A stretch of 36,791 nucleotides of DNA from Ruminobacter sp. (GTDB taxonomy: Bacteria > Pseudomonadota > Gammaproteobacteria > Enterobacterales > Succinivibrionaceae). Below are positions 29,079 through 36,791 of the stretch, in pieces (positions within the stretch are counted from its first letter, which is position 1; each line of letters opens with the position of its first letter). The notes under the pieces were generated by a model. That model did not search any database. It was not told the origin of the DNA and saw only the letters and a list, made by a program, of their open reading frames with translations. The stretch is taken from the NCBI GenBank assembly GCA_017940385.1, contig JAGAYS010000034.1, positions 1 to 36,791 on the forward strand, in the 5' to 3' direction. A program made the translations under genes and the position numbers.

Positions 29079-29249
29079 ATAATTAGTATATTCTGTCTGC
29101 TGCGTTATCGATGTGTGATTGATTGCTTTTTTGATGAAACTCAGGATATTTTAACCGACTGTTTTGAGTTTTGTTAAATTTTTTATCCGTGAGCGTCATG
29201 ACGGGATGCGCGGTACCGTTGATAATGAATATTGTCAGGTATTGTGTTG

Positions 29250-29269
29250 TACGTCATTGATATGACGTA
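29250..29269. promoter_or_regulatory. Operator-like dyad upstream of the MDR gene
   Basis: TACGTCAT-TGAT-ATGACGTA is a perfect 8-bp inverted repeat with a 4-bp spacer. It lies about 77 bp before the oxidoreductase start and just upstream of its presumed promoter (possible -10 TAGAAT at 29300-29305). The size suits a dimeric repressor or activator, but none is encoded next to it. Confidence 0.5.
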
Positions 29270-29345
29270 AATCTGTTTTTTATTGAATATAAAATAATGT
29301 AGAATGAGCATGTCCCGTGTTTATGACAAGAAAATAGGAAGTTTT

Positions 29346-30320
29346 ATGTCAGCATTAGAACTCCGTGCCTACGGCGGTGTGGAAAATCTGGTTTTTAATG
29401 ACAGCACTGAAGTTGCTTTACCGGAAAAAGATGAAGTCCAGGTCAGGATTTTAGCTGCGGGCGTGAATGTCATAGATACAAAAATCCGTCAGGGTACAAG
29501 TTTTGCCGCAAAGACCAGAGGGGAAAGATTTCCCTGGACCATCGGTTTTGACATGAGCGGCGAAGTCGTCAGGGTTCCCAAGGAATGTGAAGATTTTCAG
29601 GTGGGGGATCTGGTCTGCGGTCTTGTGGGGTTTCCGCTGAACGGCGGAGCGTACAGTTCCGTGAATAACTTTCAGTCATCCGAACTTATAAAGATTCCCG
29701 AAGGCTGCGGAATTAAGGTTGCCGGAGCACTTCCCCTGGCCGGTCTAACCGCATATCAGGCTCTGTTTGACATCGGTCATTTACAGCCGGAACAGACCGT
29801 AATCATTTCCGCCGCCGCAGGCGGGGTCGGACACATTGCCGTCCAGCTTGCAAAAAATGCCGGTGCCAGGGTTCTCGGCATATGTTCAAAGGAAAACCAC
29901 AGATTCGTGAAAGAACTGGGAGCGGATGCCGTTGCTGAATATGACAATGAGGAATGTCTTAAATGGCAGAGTGAGGCCGATCTGTTCATAGATCTTGTCG
30001 GCGGACAGAGTGCAATTAATAATCTGTCGCTTCTGAAGCTTAATGCCACCATGGTTTCGGTTCCTACAATAACCTATCAGGCAGTCAGACTTGCCGCCAC
30101 AGACATGTCAATCAATGTGGCCGGAATGGTGGTCAAGCACAACAAGGTTCAGCTTAAGAAGATGCTTGACATGATTGCTGACGGAGAGCTGAAAGTACAT
30201 ATTTCGGAAAGCTTCTTCCTGAAGGACGGTGCCAAGGCTCATGCCGTAATCGGATGCGGCCATGCCGTGGGCAAGGTTATCCTGCTGCCTAACGGGATTG
30301 TCCGTGAGGTAAAACCCTGA
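29346..30320 (+). CDS. Zinc-independent MDR oxidoreductase (NADPH:quinone reductase-like)
   Basis: The 324-residue protein is a medium-chain dehydrogenase/reductase. Its N-terminal GroES-like domain includes VNVIDTKIRQG and GFDMSGEVV, and its Rossmann domain has AAGGVGHIAVQLAK (157-170). There is no structural zinc cysteine cluster, as expected for the quinone oxidoreductase/zeta-crystallin branch. The cofactor is probably NADPH, but the substrate is unknown. ATG 29346 follows AGGAAG (29336-29341) at four bases. An in-frame ATG at 29304 would overlap the likely promoter. It is monocistronic between a palindromic operator and a terminator, suggesting inducible stress expression. Confidence 0.85.
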   Translation: MSALELRAYGGVENLVFNDSTEVALPEKDEVQVRILAAGVNVIDTKIRQGTSFAAKTRGERFPWTIGFDMSGEVVRVPKECEDFQVGDLVCGLVGFPLNGGAYSSVNNFQSSELIKIPEGCGIKVAGALPLAGLTAYQALFDIGHLQPEQTVIISAAAGGVGHIAVQLAKNAGARVLGICSKENHRFVKELGADAVAEYDNEECLKWQSEADLFIDLVGGQSAINNLSLLKLNATMVSVPTITYQAVRLAATDMSINVAGMVVKHNKVQLKKMLDMIADGELKVHISESFFLKDGAKAHAVIGCGHAVGKVILLPNGIVREVKP

Positions 30321-30391
30321 TAACGGCAGATCATGAAAATTTTGCCTGTGTCAGGGATTTTTCCGCCGGCCGCAAAATAAAGATGTAATGG

Positions 30392-30420
30392 AAAACCGGA
30401 GCAGTGAGCTCCGGTTTTTC
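30392..30420. terminator. Terminator after the MDR gene
   Basis: ACCGGAGC (30395-30402) and GCTCCGGT (30408-30415) form a perfect stem with loop AGTGA, flanked by A and T runs. It can end both the MDR gene and the convergent bamD transcript. Confidence 0.88.
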
Positions 30421-30486
30421 ATTGCATCATGACTGTCGCATCATTACTGCCGCCAGCGGCCTTCTCAGCCGGGGCGTTTTTCTGAA

Positions 30487-31236
30487 TTATTGAGGTAAAT
30501 TGCCGTAATTAAGATCATACAGACGCTGGGTATTGGTTGCGGCATCTGTCAGGTTAAGATGCTGATAGCTTTTAATCAGGTACTGAAGGGCTTCCTTGGT
30601 TTCGTCGCTTCCCTGATATGACAGAATAAGTTTCTGACAGTGTCTTGCTGTGGATATATAGGCCTGTTTCTTGTAATAGTATTTGATGACTGACAACTCG
30701 TGCTTTGAAAGCATGCTGCGGATAAATATCATGCGGGCATAGGCATCGGCCGCATACAGGCTGTTTGGATATGAGGTATACAGCCTGTTGAAATCCTTGA
30801 ATGCCGTTTCGTAATACGCCATGTCGCGTTCATGATTGTCAATGTGGAGCAGATCCAGAAACCTGTCGGTTGCTTTCTGAAGATTGGTGAGTCCGCGCAT
30901 GTAGAGAACGTAGTCGATGTGTTCGTCAGACGGATTGAGACGGATGAATTTGTCTATTTCCGCAATGGCCAGCTCGTTTTCCCTGTCTTTGTAGTAGGTG
31001 TAGATAAGATTCAGCTGAACCTGATGCGCATACGGACCGAAAGGATAGCGGTTATCGATGGCTTCAAGATTGAGTCTGGCCTGATGATAGTTTTCACTGG
31101 CCATGGCCTTGTATGCATCGACATACAATTCATGCGGCTGTTTGTCTGGAATTATATCTCTGTTCTTGGATGAACAGGCAGTCATCATAATAATGCTTAA
31201 AATAGAAATTCCCAGTTTACTTGCAGTGCTCAGCAT
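30487..31236 (-). CDS. bamD: Outer-membrane assembly lipoprotein BamD
   Basis: Essential component of the BAM complex that folds beta-barrel proteins into the outer membrane. The 249-residue protein has a signal peptide with lipobox MTAC (C21). Tandem TPR-like helical repeats follow from about residue 35, for example YVDAYKAMASENYHQARLNL and YRNPF-like RYPFGPYAHQVQLNL. The conserved AYYETAFKDFNRLYTSYPNSLYAADA is clear. Length is near E. coli BamD (245). It is divergent from rluD, as in E. coli, and has no partner on its own strand. Confidence 0.94.
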   Translation of the reverse strand: MLSTASKLGISILSIIMMTACSSKNRDIIPDKQPHELYVDAYKAMASENYHQARLNLEAIDNRYPFGPYAHQVQLNLIYTYYKDRENELAIAEIDKFIRLNPSDEHIDYVLYMRGLTNLQKATDRFLDLLHIDNHERDMAYYETAFKDFNRLYTSYPNSLYAADAYARMIFIRSMLSKHELSVIKYYYKKQAYISTARHCQKLILSYQGSDETKEALQYLIKSYQHLNLTDAATNTQRLYDLNYGNLPQ

Positions 31237-31651
31237 TTTTTATTTCCATTATCCGATTCCGGCAGATTTGATTAAATGTACCTTTTGTAATTGCGACCGT
31301 CAGCCGGTACGTCGTGCCGTCAGGTCGTAATTCGTCCGTAACGGTCACGCCGGCGGCTTTAGTATCAGATGTTCAGCGAGTCATAAAGTTCCCCGGCCTT
31401 TTACGGACGTCCGCTACGGATGCGGGACTGACGACCCTGTGCGCAATGTTCTGATTATAATACACAAAAACCAATCAATATTCATTCAATAGTTGATAAT
31501 GCGATGATAATCTTCGGTATTGATGACAGGGTTTCCTTTCTCCGCGAAATGATTCGCTGACATTTCGGAGTCATTTCGGCCGACAAATCAAAAAGAATGC
31601 ATATAAATGACTGCATATGCTAGAATGCACTAAAATTTGAGGTGTTTATAC
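31237..31651. other. Long intergenic region between divergent bamD and rluD
   Basis: About 415 bp with no credible gene. It contains two CCGTCAG motifs 20 bp apart (31297-31303, 31317-31323), a 10-bp palindrome CGGACGTCCG (31404-31413), and a TATAAT at 31456-31461 without a -35. The GC-richer left part, about 31290-31440, differs from the AT-rich right part. The rluD promoter is at its right end. Confidence 0.5.
31618..31626 (+). promoter_or_regulatory. rluD extended -10 promoter
   Basis: TGC followed by TAGAAT (31621-31626) forms an extended -10 about 25 bp before the rluD start. It overlaps the palindrome GCATATGC (31613-31620). Confidence 0.45.
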
Positions 31652-32644
31652 ATGAGTCAGAATATAGAATTAACTTCCGTCATTCCTGAAGACATGCACG
31701 GTATGAGACTGGATCAGGCATTAAGTGAGCTTTTTTCAGATTATTCCCGCAACAGGCTGAAAGGCTGGATACTGGAAGGTCTTGTAACCGTAAACGGCAG
31801 ACCGGTGCTTGTTCCGAGAGAAAAAATAAATGCCAATGACAGCGTGGTCATAAATGCGGTTATTGACAGTGAAGATCATTTTATTCCGGAAGAAATTCCC
31901 CTCAACATTGTTTATGAGGATGATGATCTGCTGGTTATAAACAAACCTGCGGGACTTTCAGTTCATCCGGGTGCCGGCCGCAGGACCGGAACCCTTCTTA
32001 ACGGACTGCTGTACAGATATCCGGACAGCATAAATCTTCCCAGAGCCGGTATTGTGCACAGACTTGATATGGATACTTCCGGATTAATGGTTATTGCCAA
32101 GACAATCAGAGCCGTACACAAGCTGGTAAAAGCCATCTCCCGTCATGACGTGGTCCGTGAGTACGAGGCCGTGGTCATCGGACACATGACTGCAGGCGGT
32201 GAGGTTGACGAACCGATAGGAAGACATCAGACCAACAGAATAATGATGTCCGTAGTACCTGAAGGCTACGGAAAGGAAGCCGTAACCCATTACCGTGTAA
32301 TGGAAAAATTCAGGGCTCATTCAAGACTTCGTTTAAGACTTGAAACAGGCAGAACCCACCAGATCCGCGTTCATATGTCATATATAAAGCATCCTCTGGT
32401 AGGAGATCCTCTTTACGGCGGTAAGAGAGCCAGATTCATTCCTAATGCGTCAGCAGAATTTACCCGTTACGTAAATACATTCCCGAGACAGGCGCTTCAC
32501 GCCATCAAGCTGGAATTTGTTCATCCGTTTACCGGAGAGGAACTTTCCTTTGAAGCTCCGGTTCCAGATGACATGATTGAACTTGTCGAGGTGCTTCGCG
32601 AGGATACCAGAGAGCATCCTGATGACATTGTCTGGGGCTTCTGA
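31652..32644 (+). CDS. rluD: 23S rRNA pseudouridine synthase RluD
   Basis: Makes pseudouridines 1911, 1915 and 1917 in helix 69 of 23S rRNA, important for ribosome assembly. The 330-residue protein has an N-terminal S4 RNA-binding domain (about 15-75, MRLDQALSELFSDYSRNRLK). The catalytic aspartate D139 lies in HRLDMDTSG, at the same number as E. coli RluD, followed by LETGRTHQIRVHM. ATG 31652 has GAGGTG (31639-31644) at seven bases; a TTG at 31637 would overlap that site. Its stop overlaps the pgeF start (TGATG). Confidence 0.95.
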   Translation: MSQNIELTSVIPEDMHGMRLDQALSELFSDYSRNRLKGWILEGLVTVNGRPVLVPREKINANDSVVINAVIDSEDHFIPEEIPLNIVYEDDDLLVINKPAGLSVHPGAGRRTGTLLNGLLYRYPDSINLPRAGIVHRLDMDTSGLMVIAKTIRAVHKLVKAISRHDVVREYEAVVIGHMTAGGEVDEPIGRHQTNRIMMSVVPEGYGKEAVTHYRVMEKFRAHSRLRLRLETGRTHQIRVHMSYIKHPLVGDPLYGGKRARFIPNASAEFTRYVNTFPRQALHAIKLEFVHPFTGEELSFEAPVPDDMIELVEVLREDTREHPDDIVWGF

Positions 32645-33459
32645 TGTCAGTGTTCGGCAGGAATAACGGTCTGATGACAGCTCCGGCAGATAATCCGTCA
32701 CTTGAGAAGTATCTTATAAACGTAAATCCGGAAGCGGCGAACCTGCAGGCCGGAATTCACATGGCTTTTACCACCAGAAAATGCGGCAGAAGCAAAGCCC
32801 CTTTTGACAGCTTCAATCTCGGTCTTCACGTCGGAGATGACCCGAAGCACGTGGACGAGAACAGAAAACAGCTTCTTACCGATCTTTCCGGTGTGGAAAG
32901 GATTGCCTGGCTGAATCAGATTCATTCCACCGACGTTGTTACGGTTGATGACGGTTACGGTAAGGCTCCTGATGCCGATGCCGCGGTAACCAGAAGCCGG
33001 GGAATTGCCCTGGCAATAATGACTGCGGACTGCCTTCCGGTTCTTTTGGCATCCGACGACGGTTCGGTGGTAGGGGCCGCTCACTGCGGCTGGCGCGGAC
33101 TTGCCGGAGGCGTTCTTGAAAATACCGTCAGAAAGATGAATACCGAGCCCGGGAAAATCACGGCCTGGCTGGGACCGTGCATAGGTCCTGAAGCCTTTGA
33201 GGTCGGAGAGATTGTCAGGGAGTCTTTCTGCTCAGGAAATCCTGACGGCGACAGATATTTTCGTGTAAGTCAGCCAAAGAACGGTGAAAACAAGTACCTT
33301 GCGGATTTACCGGGGCTTGCACGTCAGAAACTCAGACAAATGGGGGTTGTCAGGGTTATATCATCGGGACTGTGTACCTATACCGACAGCAGCCTCTTTT
33401 TCAGTTACAGACGGGAACGCGTTACCGGAAGAATGGCAAGTTTAGTATGGATGGGGTAG
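32644..33459 (+). CDS. pgeF: Multicopper-like polyphenol oxidase/peptidoglycan editing factor PgeF (YfiH)
   Basis: Removes wrongly incorporated L-serine-containing muropeptide precursors in E. coli; earlier annotated as a laccase. The 271-residue protein has the three zinc/copper ligands H94 (NQIHS), C130 (TADCLPVLL) and H147 (AAHCGWRG), followed by GPCIGPEAFEVG. These equal H71, C107 and H124 of E. coli YfiH; the N-terminus is about 23 residues longer here. The ATG overlaps the rluD stop. A weak dyad, AACGG/CCGTT (33460-33475), follows the stop but is not a convincing terminator. Confidence 0.93.
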   Translation: MSVFGRNNGLMTAPADNPSLEKYLINVNPEAANLQAGIHMAFTTRKCGRSKAPFDSFNLGLHVGDDPKHVDENRKQLLTDLSGVERIAWLNQIHSTDVVTVDDGYGKAPDADAAVTRSRGIALAIMTADCLPVLLASDDGSVVGAAHCGWRGLAGGVLENTVRKMNTEPGKITAWLGPCIGPEAFEVGEIVRESFCSGNPDGDRYFRVSQPKNGENKYLADLPGLARQKLRQMGVVRVISSGLCTYTDSSLFFSYRRERVTGRMASLVWMG

Positions 33460-33791
33460 AACGGATCTGACCGTTGTCCCGTCCTTTTTACCGTGAATGA
33501 TTCATGCGTCAGTTTTGATTCTGCACGGTAATAAGCCTGATTAACCGTTCCGAATTTCATTCTCAGTGCGGCGTGACGTGACTGAAGCCGCCGTTTAATT
33601 AACGTGACTTCCTCATTTCCGGCATAATTTCGCATTCAAAGTTATTCATAAGCATCCCAAACATCCCAAACATCCCAAACATCTGCAGACATCCGCGGAC
33701 ATGTTCCATTTCTTACCTTGTTTATTATTATCCGTATGATTTTTGGCGCCTGTATAAAATTCGATAAAAATATAATTTTTTTATCGTTTTA
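33460..33791. other. Intergenic region between pgeF and the clpB promoter
   Basis: About 330 bp without a credible gene. It contains a short 9-bp tandem repeat (33653-33679) and becomes AT-rich toward clpB. The open frame antisense across 33405-33635 has no recognisable product. Confidence 0.5.
33653..33679. repeat. Tandem repeat CATCCCAAA x3
   Basis: Three perfect copies of the 9-bp unit CATCCCAAA, followed by degenerate units beginning CATCTGCAGA and CATCCGCGGA. It is a small array of the kind that changes copy number by slippage. It lies about 140 bp before the clpB promoter, outside any gene. Confidence 0.8.
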
Positions 33792-33819
33792 CTTGAATAT
33801 TTATCAAAAGATACCATGT
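33792..33819 (+). promoter_or_regulatory. clpB sigma-32 (heat-shock) promoter
   Basis: The -35 CTTGAAT (33792-33798) and -10 TACCATGT (33812-33819) have 13-bp spacing. The sigma-32 consensus is CTTGAAA-N13-15-CCCCATNT, so agreement is good. It lies 40 bp before the clpB ATG, as expected for a heat-shock disaggregase. Confidence 0.7.
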
Positions 33820-33859
33820 CTTAAGTGTGAGATATAAAAATATACAGAGGTGACAGAGT

Positions 33860-36457
33860 ATGAGATTAGAATCGTTAACCACTCAGCTGCAGGAGGCTTT
33901 GCAGGATGCGAATTCTCTCGTGGTTGTTAATGAACAGCAATTGATAGAACCTGCACACATCGTAGAAGCTCTCATCAGCATGCAGGGAAGCTCCATTCCG
34001 GCCATTCTGACGCTGTGCGGGGCAGATGCCAATGCCGTAAAAATTCTGCTTGATGAGGAAATAAAAAAGTTTCCTGTAGTTAAGGGCGCCGGTGCGAACA
34101 TTCAGATGTCACCGGCTACCGGCAGGGTATTCAATCAGAGTGAAAGACTGGCAAAAGAATACCAGGACAAGTTTATTTCGTCTGAACTTTTCGTTAAGGC
34201 TGCCTTTACCGAAGATTCCCTGGTAAGGGAGGTTTTCACCAAATGCGGCATTAACAAGGGAAAGCTGGATGACGCCATAAACAAGGTTCGCGGCGGAGAG
34301 AAGGTAAATGATGCCGAAGTCGAATCCAACCGTCGTGCCCTTGAAAGATATACCATTGACCTTACCGCAAGGGCGGAAAGAGGTAAACTGGACCCGGTTA
34401 TCGGCAGGGATGACGAAATAAGAAGAGCCATTCAGGTTCTGCAGCGCAGAACCAAGAACAACCCTGTTCTTATCGGTGAACCTGGTGTCGGTAAAACCGC
34501 CATTGTTGAAGGTCTCGCACAGCGTATCGTAAAGGGGGAGGTGCCTGAAGGCCTGAAGAACAAGAGACTGCTGTCCCTTGACATGGGCGCGTTGATTGCC
34601 GGTGCAAAATACAGGGGTGAATTTGAGGAAAGGTTAAAGGCCGTGCTCAACGCTCTGGCAAAGGAAGAAGGCAGGGTTATTCTCTTCATCGATGAAATAC
34701 ATACCATGGTGGGTGCCGGCGGAGCCGACGGTGCCATGGATGCCGGCAACATGCTCAAGCCGGCTCTTGCCAGGGGCGATCTCCACTGTATGGGTGCCAC
34801 TACACTTGATGAATACCGTAAGTTCATCGAAAAGGACGCCGCCCTTGAAAGAAGATTCCAGAAGGTATTTGTGGGCGAACCTTCAGTTGAGGATACCATC
34901 GCCATACTGAGAGGTCTGCAGGAAAGGTATGAACTTCATCATCATGTTGAAATTACCGACCCGGCCATAATTGCCGCGGTAACCCTTTCCAACAGATACA
35001 TTACCGACAGACAGCTCCCGGACAAGGCCATAGACCTTATTGATGAGGCTGCCGCAAGTATCAGAATGCAGATTGATTCAAAGCCTGAACCTCTGGATAA
35101 GCTGGAACGAAAGCTTATTCAGCTGAAGATCGAAAAACAGGCCGTGTCAAAGGACAGCGATGATGCAAGTAAGAAGCGTCTTGAAAACCTGAACGAGGAA
35201 ATCGAGGCGAAGGAAAAGGAATACAGTGAACTCGAGGAAATCTGGAAGGCTGAAAAGTCCAGCATGCAGGGGGTTCAGCATCTTAAGGAGGAACTTGAAA
35301 AGGCAAGATTCGACTGTGAAACCGCACAGCGAAAGGGCGAATTTGAAAGAGCGGGTGAACTGCGTTACAGCATTATTCCTTCTCTTGAAAAGCAGATTGA
35401 GAATGTTAACAGGCTCAAGCTTGAAGCCAAGAATGACGACAGCAGACCAAAGCTTCTGCGTAACAAGGTTACCGAAAACGAAATCGCCGAGGTTGTTTCC
35501 AGGGCGACCGGTATTCCTGTTGCAAAGATGATGGCCGGTGAAAAGGAAAAACTGTTGAATATGGAAAACACCCTTCATGACAAGGTAATCGGTCAGAATG
35601 AGGCTGTTGACGCCATAGCAAATGCCATCAGAAGAAGCAGGGCCGGACTGTCCGATCCTAACAGACCGATTGGTTCATTCCTGTTTATGGGACCTACCGG
35701 CGTGGGTAAGACCGAACTCTGTAAGGCTCTCGCAGAATTCATGTTCGACACCAGGGACGCCATGGTCCGTATCGATATGAGTGAATTCATGGAAAAGTAC
35801 TCAGTGAGCAGACTTGTCGGTGCTCCTCCGGGATACGTGGGCTATGATGAAGGCGGCTATCTTACCGAGGCCGTGAGAAGACGTCCTTACAGTGTCATCC
35901 TTCTCGATGAGGTTGAAAAGGCACATCCCGACGTGTTTAATATTCTGCTGCAGGTGCTTGATGACGGCAGACTTACCGACGGACAGGGCAGAACCGTGGA
36001 CTTTAAGAACACGGTGATCATCATGACATCAAACATCGGTTCCGAAATCATTCAGGAGGAGACCGGTCATAAGAGTTATGATGAAATAAAGAGTGATCTG
36101 TTCCAGGTGCTTCGCAGTCATTTCAAGCCGGAATTCCTGAACAGAATTGATGAAACGGTGGTATTCCATCCGTTGGATGAGGAATGCATCAGAAAGATAG
36201 CCGGAATTCATCTGAAGAGTCTGAGTGACCGTCTTGCAGGTTCTGGTTTCCAGGTTGAGTTTTCCGACGGCCTGTTATCAAGGGTTGCCCACATCGGTTT
36301 CGATCCGGTATTCGGTGCAAGACCTCTGAGAAGGGCAATACAGGATGTTGTGGAAAACCAGCTGGCGCAGCTTGTGCTTAAGGGTGACCTTATGCCTGAC
36401 ACCACATATGTGGTTGACCTTAACGAAAATGATGAACTTAAGGTAAGCAGGAAGTAG
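33860..36457 (+). CDS. clpB: ATP-dependent chaperone ClpB
   Basis: Hexameric AAA+ disaggregase that works with DnaK to rescue aggregated proteins after heat stress. The 865-residue protein (E. coli 857) has the Clp N-terminal domain (about 1-145) and AAA1 with Walker A GEPGVGKT (206-213). The coiled-coil M-domain follows (about 400-530), which separates it from ClpA, then AAA2 with GPTGVGKTE (near 615) and a C-terminal small domain. ATG 33860 follows GAGGTGA (33847-33853) at six bases. It is downstream of pgeF and upstream of an rRNA operon, as in E. coli, but with its own promoter. Confidence 0.98.
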   Translation: MRLESLTTQLQEALQDANSLVVVNEQQLIEPAHIVEALISMQGSSIPAILTLCGADANAVKILLDEEIKKFPVVKGAGANIQMSPATGRVFNQSERLAKEYQDKFISSELFVKAAFTEDSLVREVFTKCGINKGKLDDAINKVRGGEKVNDAEVESNRRALERYTIDLTARAERGKLDPVIGRDDEIRRAIQVLQRRTKNNPVLIGEPGVGKTAIVEGLAQRIVKGEVPEGLKNKRLLSLDMGALIAGAKYRGEFEERLKAVLNALAKEEGRVILFIDEIHTMVGAGGADGAMDAGNMLKPALARGDLHCMGATTLDEYRKFIEKDAALERRFQKVFVGEPSVEDTIAILRGLQERYELHHHVEITDPAIIAAVTLSNRYITDRQLPDKAIDLIDEAAASIRMQIDSKPEPLDKLERKLIQLKIEKQAVSKDSDDASKKRLENLNEEIEAKEKEYSELEEIWKAEKSSMQGVQHLKEELEKARFDCETAQRKGEFERAGELRYSIIPSLEKQIENVNRLKLEAKNDDSRPKLLRNKVTENEIAEVVSRATGIPVAKMMAGEKEKLLNMENTLHDKVIGQNEAVDAIANAIRRSRAGLSDPNRPIGSFLFMGPTGVGKTELCKALAEFMFDTRDAMVRIDMSEFMEKYSVSRLVGAPPGYVGYDEGGYLTEAVRRRPYSVILLDEVEKAHPDVFNILLQVLDDGRLTDGQGRTVDFKNTVIIMTSNIGSEIIQEETGHKSYDEIKSDLFQVLRSHFKPEFLNRIDETVVFHPLDEECIRKIAGIHLKSLSDRLAGSGFQVEFSDGLLSRVAHIGFDPVFGARPLRRAIQDVVENQLAQLVLKGDLMPDTTYVVDLNENDELKVSRK

Positions 36458-36490
36458 TCCGACTGATTATCAGGCCTGATGCCGCGTTTA

Positions 36491-36520
36491 AAAGGATTCT
36501 TCTCCGGAAGAATCCTTTTT
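36491..36520 (+). terminator. Terminator of clpB
   Basis: A perfect 12-bp stem, AAAGGATTCTTC (36491-36502) and GAAGAATCCTTT (36507-36518), with a TCCG tetraloop followed by T residues. Confidence 0.93.
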
Positions 36521-36662
36521 GATTTTTGGGGAAGAAAATAATTTGTCGGATGGTAATGAAGTCAAAATGAGCAGGAAAAGACCAAATATGAATAAAAAAT
36601 GATTGTTTTGATTATAAAATATTCAAAAAACATCTTTTTTGAGAAAAAGATCAAAAAAAGTG

Positions 36663-36690
36663 TTGACGAAAAAAATAAAAAACCTAAAAT
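36663..36690 (+). promoter_or_regulatory. rRNA operon promoter with UP-like A/T tracts
   Basis: The -35 TTGACG (36663-36668) and -10 TAAAAT (36685-36690) have 16-bp spacing, typical of rRNA P promoters. Phased A and T tracts lie upstream (about 36600-36660), in the position of an UP element. No gene lies between the clpB terminator and this promoter. Confidence 0.8.
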
Positions 36691-36696
36691 ACACAT

Positions 36697-36737
36697 CGTT
36701 CGCTGAACAGAGCGAAACGAAAAAAGTTCTTTAAAAA
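36697..36737 (+). promoter_or_regulatory. rRNA leader antitermination elements (boxB-like hairpin, boxA)
   Basis: CGTTCGCT (36697-36704) can pair with AGCGAAACG (36711-36719) with one bulge, a boxB-like hairpin. AGTTCTTTAAAAA (36725-36737) resembles boxA (consensus near TGCTCTTTAACAA), the NusB/S10 site that prevents premature termination in rRNA operons. The 16S gene itself starts beyond the right edge. Confidence 0.78.
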
Positions 36738-36791
36738 CGAATCTAGACAATCTGTGTGGGCACTCGCTGAATTCATGAGCTGAAAGAAAAG

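Noticed and set aside
33653-33700. CRISPR-like array
   Set aside because: The unit is only 9 bp, directly tandem and without spacers; there are no cas genes in the window.

Overview
The window is a 36.8-kb stretch of core chromosome from a gammaproteobacterium. Gene content and order match conserved gammaproteobacterial blocks: ftsB-ispD-ispF-surE...nlpD/mutS, pncC-recA-recX-alaS-csrA-tRNA-Ser-tRNA-Arg, dnaB-alr, prfB-lysS, and bamD/rluD-pgeF-clpB followed by an rRNA operon leader. The yqaA-type gene between surE and nlpD, the AmgK/MurU recycling pair, the moderate AT content and strong AAG use for lysine would suit an Aeromonadales relative such as Succinivibrionaceae. That placement is inference only; no 16S sequence lies in the window.

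Layout. At 1-244 is the tail of a probable IS transposase, directly upstream of enolase (eno), where pyrG would normally be expected. At 2005-5934 a tightly packed plus-strand operon encodes cell division (ftsB), isoprenoid synthesis (ispD, ispF), SurE, a YqaA membrane protein and the amidase activator NlpD. mutS converges on it (6038-8599) across one bidirectional terminator. No rpoS lies between nlpD and mutS, and no pcm lies between surE and nlpD. At 8708-14330 are pncC, recA, recX, alaS and csrA, then tRNA-Ser(GCT) and two identical tRNA-Arg(ACG) genes (14791-15076).

At 15270-17901 are dnaB and alr. A membrane-anchored acidic coiled-coil protein of unknown function and nadC lie on the minus strand (18075-19565). 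At 19878-23511 are prfB, with the classical programmed +1 frameshift, then lysS and dapA. At 23790-27339 are trmB, amgK, murU and djlA. A HAD phosphatase and rluA are on the minus strand (27465-29078), followed by an NADPH:quinone reductase-like MDR gene (29346-30320), bamD (minus), rluD-pgeF, and clpB behind a sigma-32-like promoter. The window ends in the promoter, boxB-like hairpin and boxA of an rRNA operon whose 16S gene is outside.

I see no prophage, CRISPR array, defence island or secretion system. The points that stand out are missing neighbours (rpoS, pcm, pyrG), an unusual substitution in the enolase catalytic loop, operator-like palindromes upstream of eno, recA and the MDR gene, a recA promoter without the canonical LexA box, the AmgK/MurU pathway, and one small orphan membrane gene. 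I found no convincing new multi-gene system.
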